From: Burkholderia territorii
GTDB lineage: Bacteria > Pseudomonadota > Gammaproteobacteria > Burkholderiales > Burkholderiaceae
Reading direction: 5' to 3'
Assembly (NCBI RefSeq): GCF_902833055.1
Contig: NZ_CADFEJ010000005.1
Coordinates: 326,747 to 390,746, forward strand
Length of the DNA stretch: 64,000 bases
Position numbers and translations under genes: made by a program. Shown here in pieces: positions 45,372-53,190 of this stretch. Under the pieces are notes generated by a model. It was not told the origin of the DNA. It was given only the letters and a program-made list of their open reading frames with translations, and did not search any database. Position 1 is the stretch's first letter; the number at the start of each line of letters is the position of its first letter.

Positions 45372-45650
45372 TCACGACCGACCTCCGCACGCGATGTAGC
45401 CGAAATGCAGCTGGTAACCCTGCATGCCCGGATACTCGGTGGTCAGCCGGCCGTTGAGCAGCGGCAGGAAGACGTCCGGCGAATAGCCGGGCAGCGAGAT
45501 CACGCCGATCGCGAGCCCCTTGTACAGCATTGGATAGATCGCACCCGCCGCACACACGAGCAGCGCGAGCTGGAAGTAGCGGACGGCCGAGACGGGCGCG
45601 TTCGATTCGCCCGGCATCTCGATGGTCGATGCCGCGTCCTGATTCGCCAT
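45372..45650 (-). CDS. Small membrane protein, 92 aa
   Basis: Start at 45650 chosen because GGAGG lies at correct spacing. A polar N-terminus is followed by a hydrophobic helix (YFQLALLVCAAGAIYPMLY) and a further semi-hydrophobic segment. Family not recognised. It lies in the adhesin region with no close partner. Confidence 0.6.
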   Translation of the reverse strand: MANQDAASTIEMPGESNAPVSAVRYFQLALLVCAAGAIYPMLYKGLAIGVISLPGYSPDVFLPLLNGRLTTEYPGMQGYQLHFGYIACGGRS

Positions 45651-45750
45651 GTGCGCCTCCATTTGAATATTCGAAGTCTTCAGACGATGTGCGTGCGATG
45701 CGCTCGCCGCGTCGCCGCAGTCCATTCGAGGCTGCGCCGCCGACATGGAC

Positions 45751-45779
45751 AAAAAAAGACCGCTCCGGGAAGAGCGGTC
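45751..45779 (-). terminator. Intrinsic terminator (minus strand)
   Basis: Read on the minus strand, GACCGCTC-loop-GAGCGGTC is an 8-bp stem with a 6-nt loop followed by seven Us, a strong Rho-independent terminator. It best fits the end of the candidate sRNA starting near 45838. Confidence 0.85.
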
Positions 45780-45838
45780 GTCAAGGAGAGGTCTCCGTGT
45801 CGAGGAGACACCGGCAGGTCACCACGTCCGGCCGGCAC
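45751..45838 (-). ncRNA. Candidate small RNA A (about 88 nt)
   Basis: A promoter on the minus strand (45885-45843, RcsB-like box plus -35/-10) is followed after about 60 nt by a strong intrinsic terminator, with no coding frame between. The predicted RNA has a GUGUC/GACAC hairpin exposing a UCCUC loop and a single-stranded CUCUCCUUGA linker. Both are complementary to Shine-Dalgarno sequences such as the AAGGAG of TAA2. CU-rich, anti-SD sRNAs are known in beta-proteobacteria. Existence and targets are predictions. Confidence 0.55.
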
Positions 45839-45842
45839 GTCC

Positions 45843-45885
45843 ATTGTCGACGACGGTTGATCGGCTGAGAATCGGCCTGGTCCGA
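45843..45885 (-). promoter_or_regulatory. sRNA A promoter with RcsB-like box
   Basis: On the minus strand TCGGACCAGGCCGA (13/14; 14/14 when read on the plus strand) abuts TTCTCA (-35), 17 bp, then GACAAT (-10, 45848-45843). Confidence 0.55.
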
Positions 45886-46048
45886 ATCCGGCGATGGAAT
45901 TCAATTCGTCTGTTGTACGAATGTTCTATTCGAACGCTTTCTCGCCGCCATGCATCGCGTGCGCAAGCGCCGGCCATATCGCTCCGTGAATGTCGCGACG
46001 CGCGGCTCGATGCAAGCCAGCGGATTTCGACGTCGCGCGATGCGCGAA

Positions 46049-46882
46049 TCAACGATCCGTCAAGCGCGTCTGATTCGTCAGGCCGACGCGCAACGCGTCG
46101 GGATTCGACGGCGCAGGCGCAGCAGCCGCACGCGACGACTCGCGCGTCGCGTCCAGCCAGCGCGAGAACTCGGCGGCCGTCATGCCGACCGCGTCGGCCG
46201 CGCTCGGTACCTGCTCGACCGACGCCTCCCGCTGGCGTTGCACGGCAGGCTTCGCTGCCGCCGCGTGCGCCGGGACGCCGCCGAACGCGGCCGCGCGATC
46301 TGGCACCGCGACCGTTGCCTTCTTGCGTCGCGCAACGGCCGGTTTCGCCGCGGAAACCGGCGTCGCCAATGCATCGGCGGCGCGAACGTCGGCTTGCGGC
46401 GCGCTCGAGGTTTGCAGCGCGACTGCCGCTGCGCCGTTCGCGGCAGGTGGCGGCGAGTCCGGCGCCACGTTCGCCGCGGCGAGTGTCGTGACGACCGTCT
46501 CCGCCGGCCGAACGGCAATCGCCGCCCCGTAGACGGTATGCGGCGACGCCGCAGGCTTGCCGACGTCGAACAGCCGCGTGGCCGCAAAGCCCGCGGAGCC
46601 GAACGCGAGGCCTGCGATCAGCGCGAGCAGCGTGGGCCGCCAGCGGCGACGCGGCGCTTTCGGCTTCACCCACGGTCGGTTGTCCGAACCGAAATCCGTT
46701 GCGCGAACCTCGACGCGTGAAGCCTCCGTCGCCCCGCGCACCGCACGCAGATCGAACACGCCCGGCCGTGGCCGCTTGCTCTTCACGAACGGCATGCGAC
46801 GCCGACCGTACGGCGGCGGCACGTCCGTGTAAGGACGCGCGAGCGGTAACGCGAAATGTCCGGTGATGTCCTGCATGCCCAT
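46049..46882 (-). CDS. Single-pass membrane protein, Ala-rich, unknown
   Basis: About 277 residues from the ATG at 46882. A basic cytoplasmic N-terminus (PPYGRRRMPFVKSKRPRPGV) is followed by one TM (PTLLALIAGLAFGSAGFAA) and a long Ala/Pro-rich, probably disordered periplasmic tail. The frame is open upstream to a GTG at 46966, but the predicted promoter start (about 46947) lies inside that extension, so the shorter protein is preferred. Family not recognised. The layout resembles envelope-spanning linker proteins. Confidence 0.55.
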   Translation of the reverse strand: MGMQDITGHFALPLARPYTDVPPPYGRRRMPFVKSKRPRPGVFDLRAVRGATEASRVEVRATDFGSDNRPWVKPKAPRRRWRPTLLALIAGLAFGSAGFAATRLFDVGKPAASPHTVYGAAIAVRPAETVVTTLAAANVAPDSPPPAANGAAAVALQTSSAPQADVRAADALATPVSAAKPAVARRKKATVAVPDRAAAFGGVPAHAAAAKPAVQRQREASVEQVPSAADAVGMTAAEFSRWLDATRESSRAAAAPAPSNPDALRVGLTNQTRLTDR

Positions 46883-46953
46883 GATGTCGACGACGAATCG
46901 TCTCGCGTGTGCCGCGCCGATCCGCTCTCCCGTGATGTGAATGAATGGCTCCG

Positions 46954-46996
46954 AGTATCGCTGCACGCACGGCCCGAGTAAATCGGACTGGACCTA
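46954..46996 (-). promoter_or_regulatory. Promoter of the Ala-rich membrane protein with RcsB-like box
   Basis: On the minus strand TAGGTCCAGTCCGA (14/14) abuts TTTACT (-35), 17 bp, then GATACT (-10, 46959-46954). Confidence 0.6.
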
Positions 46997-47023
46997 TTCG
47001 CGCGGCTGCGACATGCGACCCGC

Positions 47024-47803
47024 CTATCTCACGTCGTAACGCAGCAACGGCCGCCCGTTCAGCGGCTGCACCACCCGCGCGTTGTGCGAATAACGCATCC
47101 GGAACGCGGCGATGTCGTCGGCCGACAGCTCGACAGGCTCGTCGAGCACGTACCATTCGACGTTTTCGGTCAGCGGCGGCGTCGTCAGCGACCCGAGATA
47201 GTGATAGTAGGTATTGATGTTGCCCGGCATCAGCGCGGCCGCGTGGAACGACGACAGGCTCGCGGTGTCGCCCGTCTTGAGCGCGTCCATCACGGCCGCG
47301 AACTGCGCATTCTCCGCGCCGGTGCGATAGAGGACGGCCACGACCGCCAGGCGCCCGTCCTGCGCGCGAAACACGAAATGCCCCTCGATCGGATAGTTGC
47401 GACTGTCGATCGTGTGCTCCGACGGCGAATGGAAGTGAATCTGCTGAAGCCTGAAATGGCGCCCGCGAATGGTGGCGCTGCCGACGGCCGGAACGATCTG
47501 GATCGTGTGGCCGTTGTCGATCACCTTCGCGCGCGTATCGGCGACATGCATGCCGATCGCGTTGTTCTCGTCGGCATAACGGGTCGCTTGCCTGACCGTG
47601 CCCGAATCGATCGCCACCGGCGACTGCGCATCGCCGGATTCCAGATGCCAGTCGCGCTGGTGGTCGTAATCGAACGTGTCGGTGGCTGGCGTAGCGCTCG
47701 CCGGCGAAGGTGCATCGGCCGCATGCGCGGGCGTGAGCGACGTCGTCACCGCGCATAGCGTCGCGGTAACAAGCCGCGTAATCGCGGTTCGTGTAACGTT
47801 CAT
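47024..47803 (-). CDS. Periplasmic alpha-carbonic anhydrase
   Basis: A 259-residue alpha-class carbonic anhydrase (CO2 + H2O to bicarbonate) with a signal peptide ending TPAHA. The zinc triad is visible as QIHFHSPSEHTI (two His) and EGHFVF (third His). TPPLTENVEWYVL matches the substrate-pocket strand. The start at 47803 has AAGGAA about 14 nt upstream. An RcsB-like site lies 140 bp upstream. Confidence 0.92.
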   Translation of the reverse strand: MNVTRTAITRLVTATLCAVTTSLTPAHAADAPSPASATPATDTFDYDHQRDWHLESGDAQSPVAIDSGTVRQATRYADENNAIGMHVADTRAKVIDNGHTIQIVPAVGSATIRGRHFRLQQIHFHSPSEHTIDSRNYPIEGHFVFRAQDGRLAVVAVLYRTGAENAQFAAVMDALKTGDTASLSSFHAAALMPGNINTYYHYLGSLTTPPLTENVEWYVLDEPVELSADDIAAFRMRYSHNARVVQPLNGRPLLRYDVR

Positions 47804-47943
47804 GTCGAGTACCGTGTTCCTTGATGAAATGCACGCGATGCGGCCGAATGCCTGCTCGCGCATCCTTGGCGCGCCATCCTGACGCAGCACGCATTGTCCG
47901 CACGATCCCGCTGCGCGTGGTCCGATACTGCGCGTAGGACCGG

Positions 47944-47957
47944 TAAGCCCAGTCCGA
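47944..47957 (+). promoter_or_regulatory. RcsB-like site upstream of carbonic anhydrase
   Basis: TAAGCCCAGTCCGA matches the consensus at 14/14. No -35/-10 pair with the usual 17-bp spacing abuts it on either strand, so it may act from a distance on the divergent genes. Confidence 0.5.
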
Positions 47958-48036
47958 TACGGCAAGGGCCGAACGCAAGTCGCCGCGAACGAGCCGGTAC
48001 GCCGGATTCGACATGTACGCATCCCGCCCGCGATTT

Positions 48037-48079
48037 TCGGACCAGACCGATTCACGCCGTGCGCCAACGGCATCACAAT
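48037..48079 (+). promoter_or_regulatory. sRNA B promoter with RcsB-like box
   Basis: TCGGACCAGACCGA (13/14; 14/14 on the minus strand) abuts TTCACG (-35), 17 bp, then CACAAT (-10, 48074-48079). Confidence 0.55.
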
Positions 48080-48085
48080 TCTCCC

Positions 48086-48174
48086 GCCGGCATGCCTTCC
48101 CCGAATTCGGGCATGCCGTGCATTCCAGAGATAGTTTGTCGATATTCATCCCGCCTTCACGGCGGGATCTTTTT
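48086..48174 (+). ncRNA. Candidate small RNA B (about 89 nt)
   Basis: From a predicted start near 48086 the transcript folds a perfect 9-bp stem (CGGCATGCC 48088-48096 with GGCATGCCG 48110-48118, loop containing UUCCCC). It has a single-stranded middle and ends at a strong intrinsic terminator. No start codon/SD combination is visible inside. The arrangement mirrors sRNA A: RcsB-like box, promoter, ~90 nt, terminator. Confidence 0.6.
48148..48174 (+). terminator. Intrinsic terminator of sRNA B
   Basis: ATCCCGCC-UUCAC-GGCGGGAU is an 8-bp GC-rich stem followed by CUUUUU. It is plus-strand specific (no U-run in the other direction), and no plus-strand protein gene ends nearby. Confidence 0.85.
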
Positions 48175-48402
48175 CGCGCGACATTCGTCTTTCACGCGCG
48201 CATCGAGTCCGTCCATGAGCACTCTTCCGTTCGCGCGGCGCGGGCGCATCGAAGCCGCATCCATCTCGCCGGACGAGCGCCGCGACAGCGCGGCACCCGG
48301 TTTCGGACGAGCCGCCGCGCGCCGGCGGCGCATGCAAGCGCGCAGGCCCGGCGCACCCGCGCGCCGCGCGCGCTGCCGGCATGCTTTCTGTACGCGCCGG
48401 TC

Positions 48403-49182
48403 ATGACCGTCGACTCGACGCTCGTCATCGGCATCCTGACGCTCGATCATCCGTCACGCCATGCGTTCGACGACCGGCTGCGGCGCGCCGGCCACGGAAA
48501 CGATCGCCTCAGGATCGACGACATCCTCCGGCGGGCCGGCTATCGTCCGGTTCGCTTCGAATACCTGCCCGAGTTGCTGGCCGCCTGCGATATCCAGCCT
48601 TTCGATCTGATCGTCGTGCAGTGCGAAACGCCGTGCTATCGGGCCAGCGACGCGATCCGCACGCTGCGTGCGCGCTTCGCGGATTCGATGCCCATCCTCG
48701 CGACCAGCCAGACCGACGGCGCCACGGCGCAAGTGCTCGCGCTCGAGGCCGGCGCGAACGAGTACCTGCCGTATACGTCCCCCGCCGAAACGATCGTGTC
48801 GAGCGTCGCGACGTGGCTGCGCTGGGCCCACTACCGGGCGACCGGCCATCGGCGCTGGCGCATCGGCGACTTCGAGGTCGATGCCGGCAGTCGCACGATC
48901 CGCGTCGCCGACCGCGAGCACGTACTGACCGACAAGCATTTCCAGATCGCCACGGCGCTGTTCATGAACGTCGGCCGGCCGCTGTCGCGCGCCCATCTGA
49001 GCCAGCTCGTCTGGGGTTCGCTTGCCGCGATGGCGAACGGTCGTCTCGATATGCACGTCGCGAACCTGCGCGACAGGCTGAAGCTCGACGGCCGGCACGG
49101 CCTGCGGCTGCTCACCGTCGACGGATGCGGCTATCGGCTCGTCGAATCCGGGCCCGAAGACGATCGCGCGGAACAGGATTAG
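48403..49182 (+). CDS. Degenerate OmpR-type response regulator (no phospho-Asp)
   Basis: A 259-residue protein. The C-terminal winged helix is clear (WRIGDFEVDAGSRTIRV, VLTDKHFQIATALFMNVG, LRLLTVDGCGYRLV). The N-terminal half folds like a receiver, but the phospho-acceptor position is Gln73 (FDLIVVQCETP), the usual Lys region reads EYLPYTSP, and the acidic pocket is missing. It is therefore probably an aspartate-less regulator not switched by phosphorylation. It sits 141 bp before the hybrid kinase. The start at 48403 has no clear ribosome-binding site. Confidence 0.8.
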   Translation: MTVDSTLVIGILTLDHPSRHAFDDRLRRAGHGNDRLRIDDILRRAGYRPVRFEYLPELLAACDIQPFDLIVVQCETPCYRASDAIRTLRARFADSMPILATSQTDGATAQVLALEAGANEYLPYTSPAETIVSSVATWLRWAHYRATGHRRWRIGDFEVDAGSRTIRVADREHVLTDKHFQIATALFMNVGRPLSRAHLSQLVWGSLAAMANGRLDMHVANLRDRLKLDGRHGLRLLTVDGCGYRLVESGPEDDRAEQD

Positions 49183-49323
49183 CGCTCGCGCACTGCCCCT
49201 TTCGCGCGTTCGTCGCGCGATCAGCGACGGGCCGCGGCCCCGCGCGGTGCGCGCATGTCGCGCCCGCAGCGCGATCGGTCTCGCTTATCATGGCGGAACC
49301 TTCTCCGACCACCCCGTGCCACG

Positions 49324-52299
49324 ATGGATCATCGCGCCGCCGCAGACCGCCGCCGTTCCGCCTCCCGCACGCCCGTCGGACGCCGTCAGCGCACACTGCT
49401 GTATGCGGGCGGCATCGGCGTGACGCTCGCGGCGCTCGTCGCGAGCGCGTCGCTGCTGTACGCGATGGGCCGCGACTACGTGCAGGAACGCTATACGCAG
49501 TTCGCGGTGCGCCAGTTCTTCGTCCGGTTCGAGTTCAACCTGCGCACGACCGGCATGGATACGCTGGTCACGCACGAGGAAGCGGTCTGGAGCACGCGCT
49601 CGACGGATCCGGCGCTCGCCGCGCGGCTCGCCGACGGGCACGGCCGCGTCGTGCTGCAAGGCAGCCCGCGGTTTCCGCCCGTGCTCGCCCTCGCCGACCT
49701 CTCGCCCGCGCAGCCCGCCGCGTCGTACGGCCGCGCGCTCGAAATGGCCAGCGACATGAGCTACCGGGTCGGCGCGTACGTCGCGAAACAGGAGGCCGAC
49801 CGCGCGATCGCCGGCTACGCGTACGACCCGAACCGCCATTTCGCGCTCGTCATCCCGCAGCCTCAGCCGGCCGACCCGCTCGCGACGGTCGGCGCCGCCG
49901 ACGTCGCCGCGCTGCTCGACAAGCTCGCACCCGACCTCGGGCCCGCGCCGCCCGGGCGCTACGTGTGGCACGCGCCCGCCTACGACCCGATCCAGCGGCG
50001 CGACGTGTTCCGGCTCGTCGGCACCGCGTACGACGCCGGCCAGCCGCGCATGGTGTTCGTGTCGACGCTGCCGGCCGGCCTGCTGCGCGAGCGGCTCGCC
50101 GGCCGTGACGACGGCGATGCCGCGATCGTCGTCGACTCGGCCGGCCGTCCCGTGCTGCGCGTCGGCGCGGCCGAACACGGCGATGCGGCCGACGCTGTCG
50201 TCGAGCGGCTGGTCGCCGCCGCGCGCGCGGTGCGCGCCGACGGCCCGCAGCCCGCGCATCGGGCAGGCGACTTCACGTTGAGCCAGCGTATCGGCGGCAC
50301 CGACTGGACGCTCGTCCAGTCGTTCTCGATGCGCTCGGTGCTGACCGCGCTCGCGCGGCGCGTCGGCTGGTACGCGGCGCTGATGACGATCGCGCTCGGC
50401 GTCGCGTGGACGATGCTCGTGCTGTTCGACCGCAAGGTTCTGAAACCCGACGACGCGCGCACGCGGCGCATCGTCGAAAGCGAGAACCTGAACCGGACCA
50501 TCGTCGAAGCCGCGCCATCCGGTATCGCGCTGCTGTCGCTCGACGACGGCACCGTGCTGATGCAGAACGACACGATGCGCGCGTACGACGCGCGCGCGGC
50601 CGGCGACACGTCGCTCGCCGCGCGCCTGTTCGCGCGCTTCGACCGGTCGCCCGGCGCGAATGCGTGGCAGCCCGATCTGCACGTGCCGCTGCCGACCACG
50701 CAGGGCGACACGGTCGACCTGCTCGCGACGCTCGTGCGCACACGCTTTCGCGATGCGGACGTGCTGCTCTGCAACGTGTCCGACATCACGTCGCAGAAAG
50801 CCATCGAGCGCCACCTCGACGACGCGCGACGCGCGGCCGACGCGGCGAACGACGCGAAGTCCGCGTTTCTCGCGACGATGAGCCACGAGATCCGCACGCC
50901 GCTGAATGCGATCCTCGGCAACCTCGAGCTGATCGGCCGCGAGCCGCTGAGCGACACGCAAGGCGAGCGCCTGCGGACGGTCGAAGGTGCGTCGTCGACG
51001 CTGCTCGACCTGATCAACGACATCCTCGATCTGTCGAAGATCGAGGCCGGCCAGATGACGATCGAGGCGATCCCGTTCGACCTCGCGGAGACGATCCGCC
51101 AGACCGGCGCGATGTTCGAGCCGCTCGCGGCGGCCAAGGGCCTGCAGTTCGACATCGTCGTCGACGACGCGCTCGCGCCGCGCTATGTCGGCGATCCGAC
51201 CCGCATCCGGCAGATCGCCGCGAACCTCGTCGGCAATGCAATCAAGTTCACGAGCCGCGGCGACGTCACGCTCGAAGTCTATCTGCGCGACGACACCGAT
51301 CCCGCGTCGCCCGTCGCGATCGGCGTCAGCGACACGGGCATCGGGATGACCGATGCGCAACGCGCGTCGCTGTTCAAACCGTTCACGCAGGCGGACACGT
51401 CGATCTCGCGCCGCTTCGGCGGAACGGGGCTCGGGCTTGCGCTGACGAAGCGGCTCGCGACACTGATGAACGGCACGATCGACGTCAAGAGCGAAGCCGG
51501 CCTGGGCAGCACGTTCGTCGTTACGCTGCCGTTGCGCGCGGCCGGCGACGCCGACGTCGCACGCAACGCCGACGCGGACGACGCAACGGCACTCCCCGCG
51601 CTCGCCGCGCGCGTGCTCGTGGTCGACGATCATCCGGTCAACCGCACGTTGCAGCAGAACCAGCTCGTCGCGCTCGGCTATGCGGCCGACGCGGCCGACG
51701 GCGGCGCCGCCGCGCTGCGCCGCTGCGCGGACACGCGCTACGACCTCGTGCTGACCGACCTCAACATGCCCGGGATGGACGGCTATACGCTCGCGCGCGT
51801 GCTGCGCGCGCAGTATCCCGACCTGCCCGTGGTGGCGAGCACCGCGCACGCGAGCGCCGACGAGCGTGCGCGCTGCGCGGAAGCCGGCATCGTCGCGGTA
51901 CTCGTGAAGCCCGTGCTGCTCGAGACGATCGACCGCACGGTGCGGCGTTTCGCGAACGTCGCCACCGCACGCCCGCGCGCCTCGGCGCTCGTCGAACTCG
52001 CGGAAGGTCCGTTGCCGCCGGACGTGCAGGTGCTGCTGACCGACAGCGTCGAACGCTCGCTCGCGGCGATCCGCGCGGCACTGGCGCACGACGACCCGCG
52101 CGCGCTGCGCGACGAGTTGCATGCGCTGCGCGGTGCATTCGCGACGATTCACGAGCATGCGGTGGCCGACGCCGTGCGCGACATGCAGGACGCCGTGCGC
52201 ACCGGCAATACCGCACCGCTCGCCGCGTTGTTCGCCGACACCGAACGCCTGGCGCGCGAAGCGCTGCGACGACGCGCGACACCGGCACCGGCGGCCTGA
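49324..52299 (+). CDS. RcsC-like hybrid kinase with receiver and HPt
   Basis: A 991-residue phosphorelay kinase. TM1 about 24-47; periplasmic sensor about 48-345; TM2 about 345-368; a PAS-like linker; HisKA with His521 (ATMSHEIRTPLNAIL); HATPase (NLVGNAIKFT, DTGIGM, GGTGLGLAL); receiver with Asp812 (LVLTDLNMPGMDGY); C-terminal HPt-like domain with His933 (LHALRGAF). Architecture and periplasmic region resemble RcsC, with the HPt function of RcsD fused on. Likely targets are the RcsB-like regulators at 56.9 and 58.4 kb. Confidence 0.88.
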   Translation: MDHRAAADRRRSASRTPVGRRQRTLLYAGGIGVTLAALVASASLLYAMGRDYVQERYTQFAVRQFFVRFEFNLRTTGMDTLVTHEEAVWSTRSTDPALAARLADGHGRVVLQGSPRFPPVLALADLSPAQPAASYGRALEMASDMSYRVGAYVAKQEADRAIAGYAYDPNRHFALVIPQPQPADPLATVGAADVAALLDKLAPDLGPAPPGRYVWHAPAYDPIQRRDVFRLVGTAYDAGQPRMVFVSTLPAGLLRERLAGRDDGDAAIVVDSAGRPVLRVGAAEHGDAADAVVERLVAAARAVRADGPQPAHRAGDFTLSQRIGGTDWTLVQSFSMRSVLTALARRVGWYAALMTIALGVAWTMLVLFDRKVLKPDDARTRRIVESENLNRTIVEAAPSGIALLSLDDGTVLMQNDTMRAYDARAAGDTSLAARLFARFDRSPGANAWQPDLHVPLPTTQGDTVDLLATLVRTRFRDADVLLCNVSDITSQKAIERHLDDARRAADAANDAKSAFLATMSHEIRTPLNAILGNLELIGREPLSDTQGERLRTVEGASSTLLDLINDILDLSKIEAGQMTIEAIPFDLAETIRQTGAMFEPLAAAKGLQFDIVVDDALAPRYVGDPTRIRQIAANLVGNAIKFTSRGDVTLEVYLRDDTDPASPVAIGVSDTGIGMTDAQRASLFKPFTQADTSISRRFGGTGLGLALTKRLATLMNGTIDVKSEAGLGSTFVVTLPLRAAGDADVARNADADDATALPALAARVLVVDDHPVNRTLQQNQLVALGYAADAADGGAAALRRCADTRYDLVLTDLNMPGMDGYTLARVLRAQYPDLPVVASTAHASADERARCAEAGIVAVLVKPVLLETIDRTVRRFANVATARPRASALVELAEGPLPPDVQVLLTDSVERSLAAIRAALAHDDPRALRDELHALRGAFATIHEHAVADAVRDMQDAVRTGNTAPLAALFADTERLAREALRRRATPAPAA

Positions 52300-52347
52300 C
52301 CGGCATCCGTCGTCCGCCCTCTCCGTCGCACGTTTTCACGGCCCGAC

Positions 52348-52390
52348 TCGGACTGGGCTGATCGTCACACGCGCTTTCTGCCGCTACGAT
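52348..52390 (+). promoter_or_regulatory. TAA2 distal promoter P1 with RcsB-like box
   Basis: TCGGACTGGGCTGA (12/14; minus strand TCAGCCCAGTCCGA 14/14) abuts TCGTCA (-35), 17 bp, then TACGAT (-10, 52385-52390). Confidence 0.55.
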
Positions 52391-52526
52391 GGCACTGCGC
52401 CGTCGACACGGCATCGACCGTGTGCCATTTCCGTGACGCACGCTACGCATGCAGGCGAACGCAGCGGCGATTCGCGCGCCGTGTGTTGTCGCGACCGCTC
52501 TCGCGCGCATGGATCTCCGATCACTT

Positions 52527-52569
52527 TCAGCCTGGTCCGATTGGACGATACGGATGTTGAAGGTAAGCT
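52527..52569 (+). promoter_or_regulatory. TAA2 promoter P2 with RcsB-like box
   Basis: TCAGCCTGGTCCGA (14/14) abuts TTGGAC (-35), 17 bp, then TAAGCT (-10, 52564-52569). It has the same layout as the orphan promoter at 45094-45136 (TTGGCG, 17 bp, TATGCT). Confidence 0.65.
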
Positions 52570-52637
52570 GTCCTGACATGATTCCGGCAATAGTCGTTGC
52601 ATTCATGCCGGGAGCCGACTGAGGGGCGAACGTTTGG

Positions 52638-52661
52638 TGGTGGCCGGTGGGCGCGGCCACG
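52638..52661 (+). repeat. 24-nt hairpin segment shared with 45257-45280
   Basis: Identical 24-nt sequence in both places. It contains GTGGCC and GGCCAC arms around a 9-nt loop, and in both cases an upstream ATGCCGGGAG and an RcsB-like promoter precede it. Confidence 0.6.
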
Positions 52662-53190
52662 ACAAAGATGGGTGATGGTGTTGATACGTACACGCTGCCA
52701 GATGCGAACACTGAACGCTCGCCCCTCAGTCCGTCGTTCCCGTTGCCGCGAAGGCGGCATGCGCGGCGGCGTGATCGCACCACGCAAATGCGCGTGCGAT
52801 GCACCCGCGCATCGCACCGGCGCCGCCTTCGATCGAGTCGCAGCGTTGCGATCTCCCTACCCACGATGGTTTGCGGTCCCGCTTCATGCGAGCGGCGTCC
52901 GTCCTTCATTCTTCCGGCAGACCCGCAATGCGTGCGCTTCGACGCTGCATTGCCGCCCGGCAGCGGCCGCAGCGCGCGGCAAGCCCGCGTACCGGCTCGA
53001 TCCCAATGCCTGCCCGTGCTCACGCCCGCCCCTCGAGCGCCGTTCAGGCACATGCCATGTCAAGCGGCCGCCCGCGTGTAGGACTGGCCCCACGACGATC
53101 ACGCCACGATTCAGCCCCGGACGACAGAATCGGACGCGCCCGATCCCTACCATGCTTTCAGTTACCCAACAAACTGAAAGGAGTAGGGAA

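Larger units (their letters stand above)
47804..48402. other. 600-bp intergenic region with two RcsB-like sites and an sRNA candidate
   Basis: No protein gene. Holds sites at 47944-47957 and 48037-48050 and the sRNA B unit ending at 48174. The rest, including 48175-48402 before the response regulator, shows nothing clear. Confidence 0.5.
52300..53190. other. Long TAA2 leader region
   Basis: An 891-bp interval without a convincing protein gene. It contains two tandem RcsB-like promoters, the 24-nt hairpin segment shared with 45257-45280, and weaker site-like sequences at 53079-53092 and 53130-53143. From the second promoter the TAA2 leader would be about 615 nt. Confidence 0.5.

Noticed and set aside
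49288..52158. Very long open frame antisense to the hybrid kinase
   Set aside because: It mirrors the codon bias of the kinase gene, is Arg/Ala/Gly-rich without any domain, and the sense strand has clear kinase motifs throughout.
52578..52622. A 14-codon ORF in the TAA2 leader (start 52578)
   Set aside because: It has no ribosome-binding site and the paralogous leader at 45137-45280 does not preserve the frame. The shared signal is at the nucleotide level.
53079..53143. Further RcsB-like sites at 53079 and 53130 before TAA2
   Set aside because: They match only 11-12 of 14 positions and no -35/-10 pair with 17-bp spacing abuts them. An unrelated 11/14 match occurs near 23026, so this level is background.
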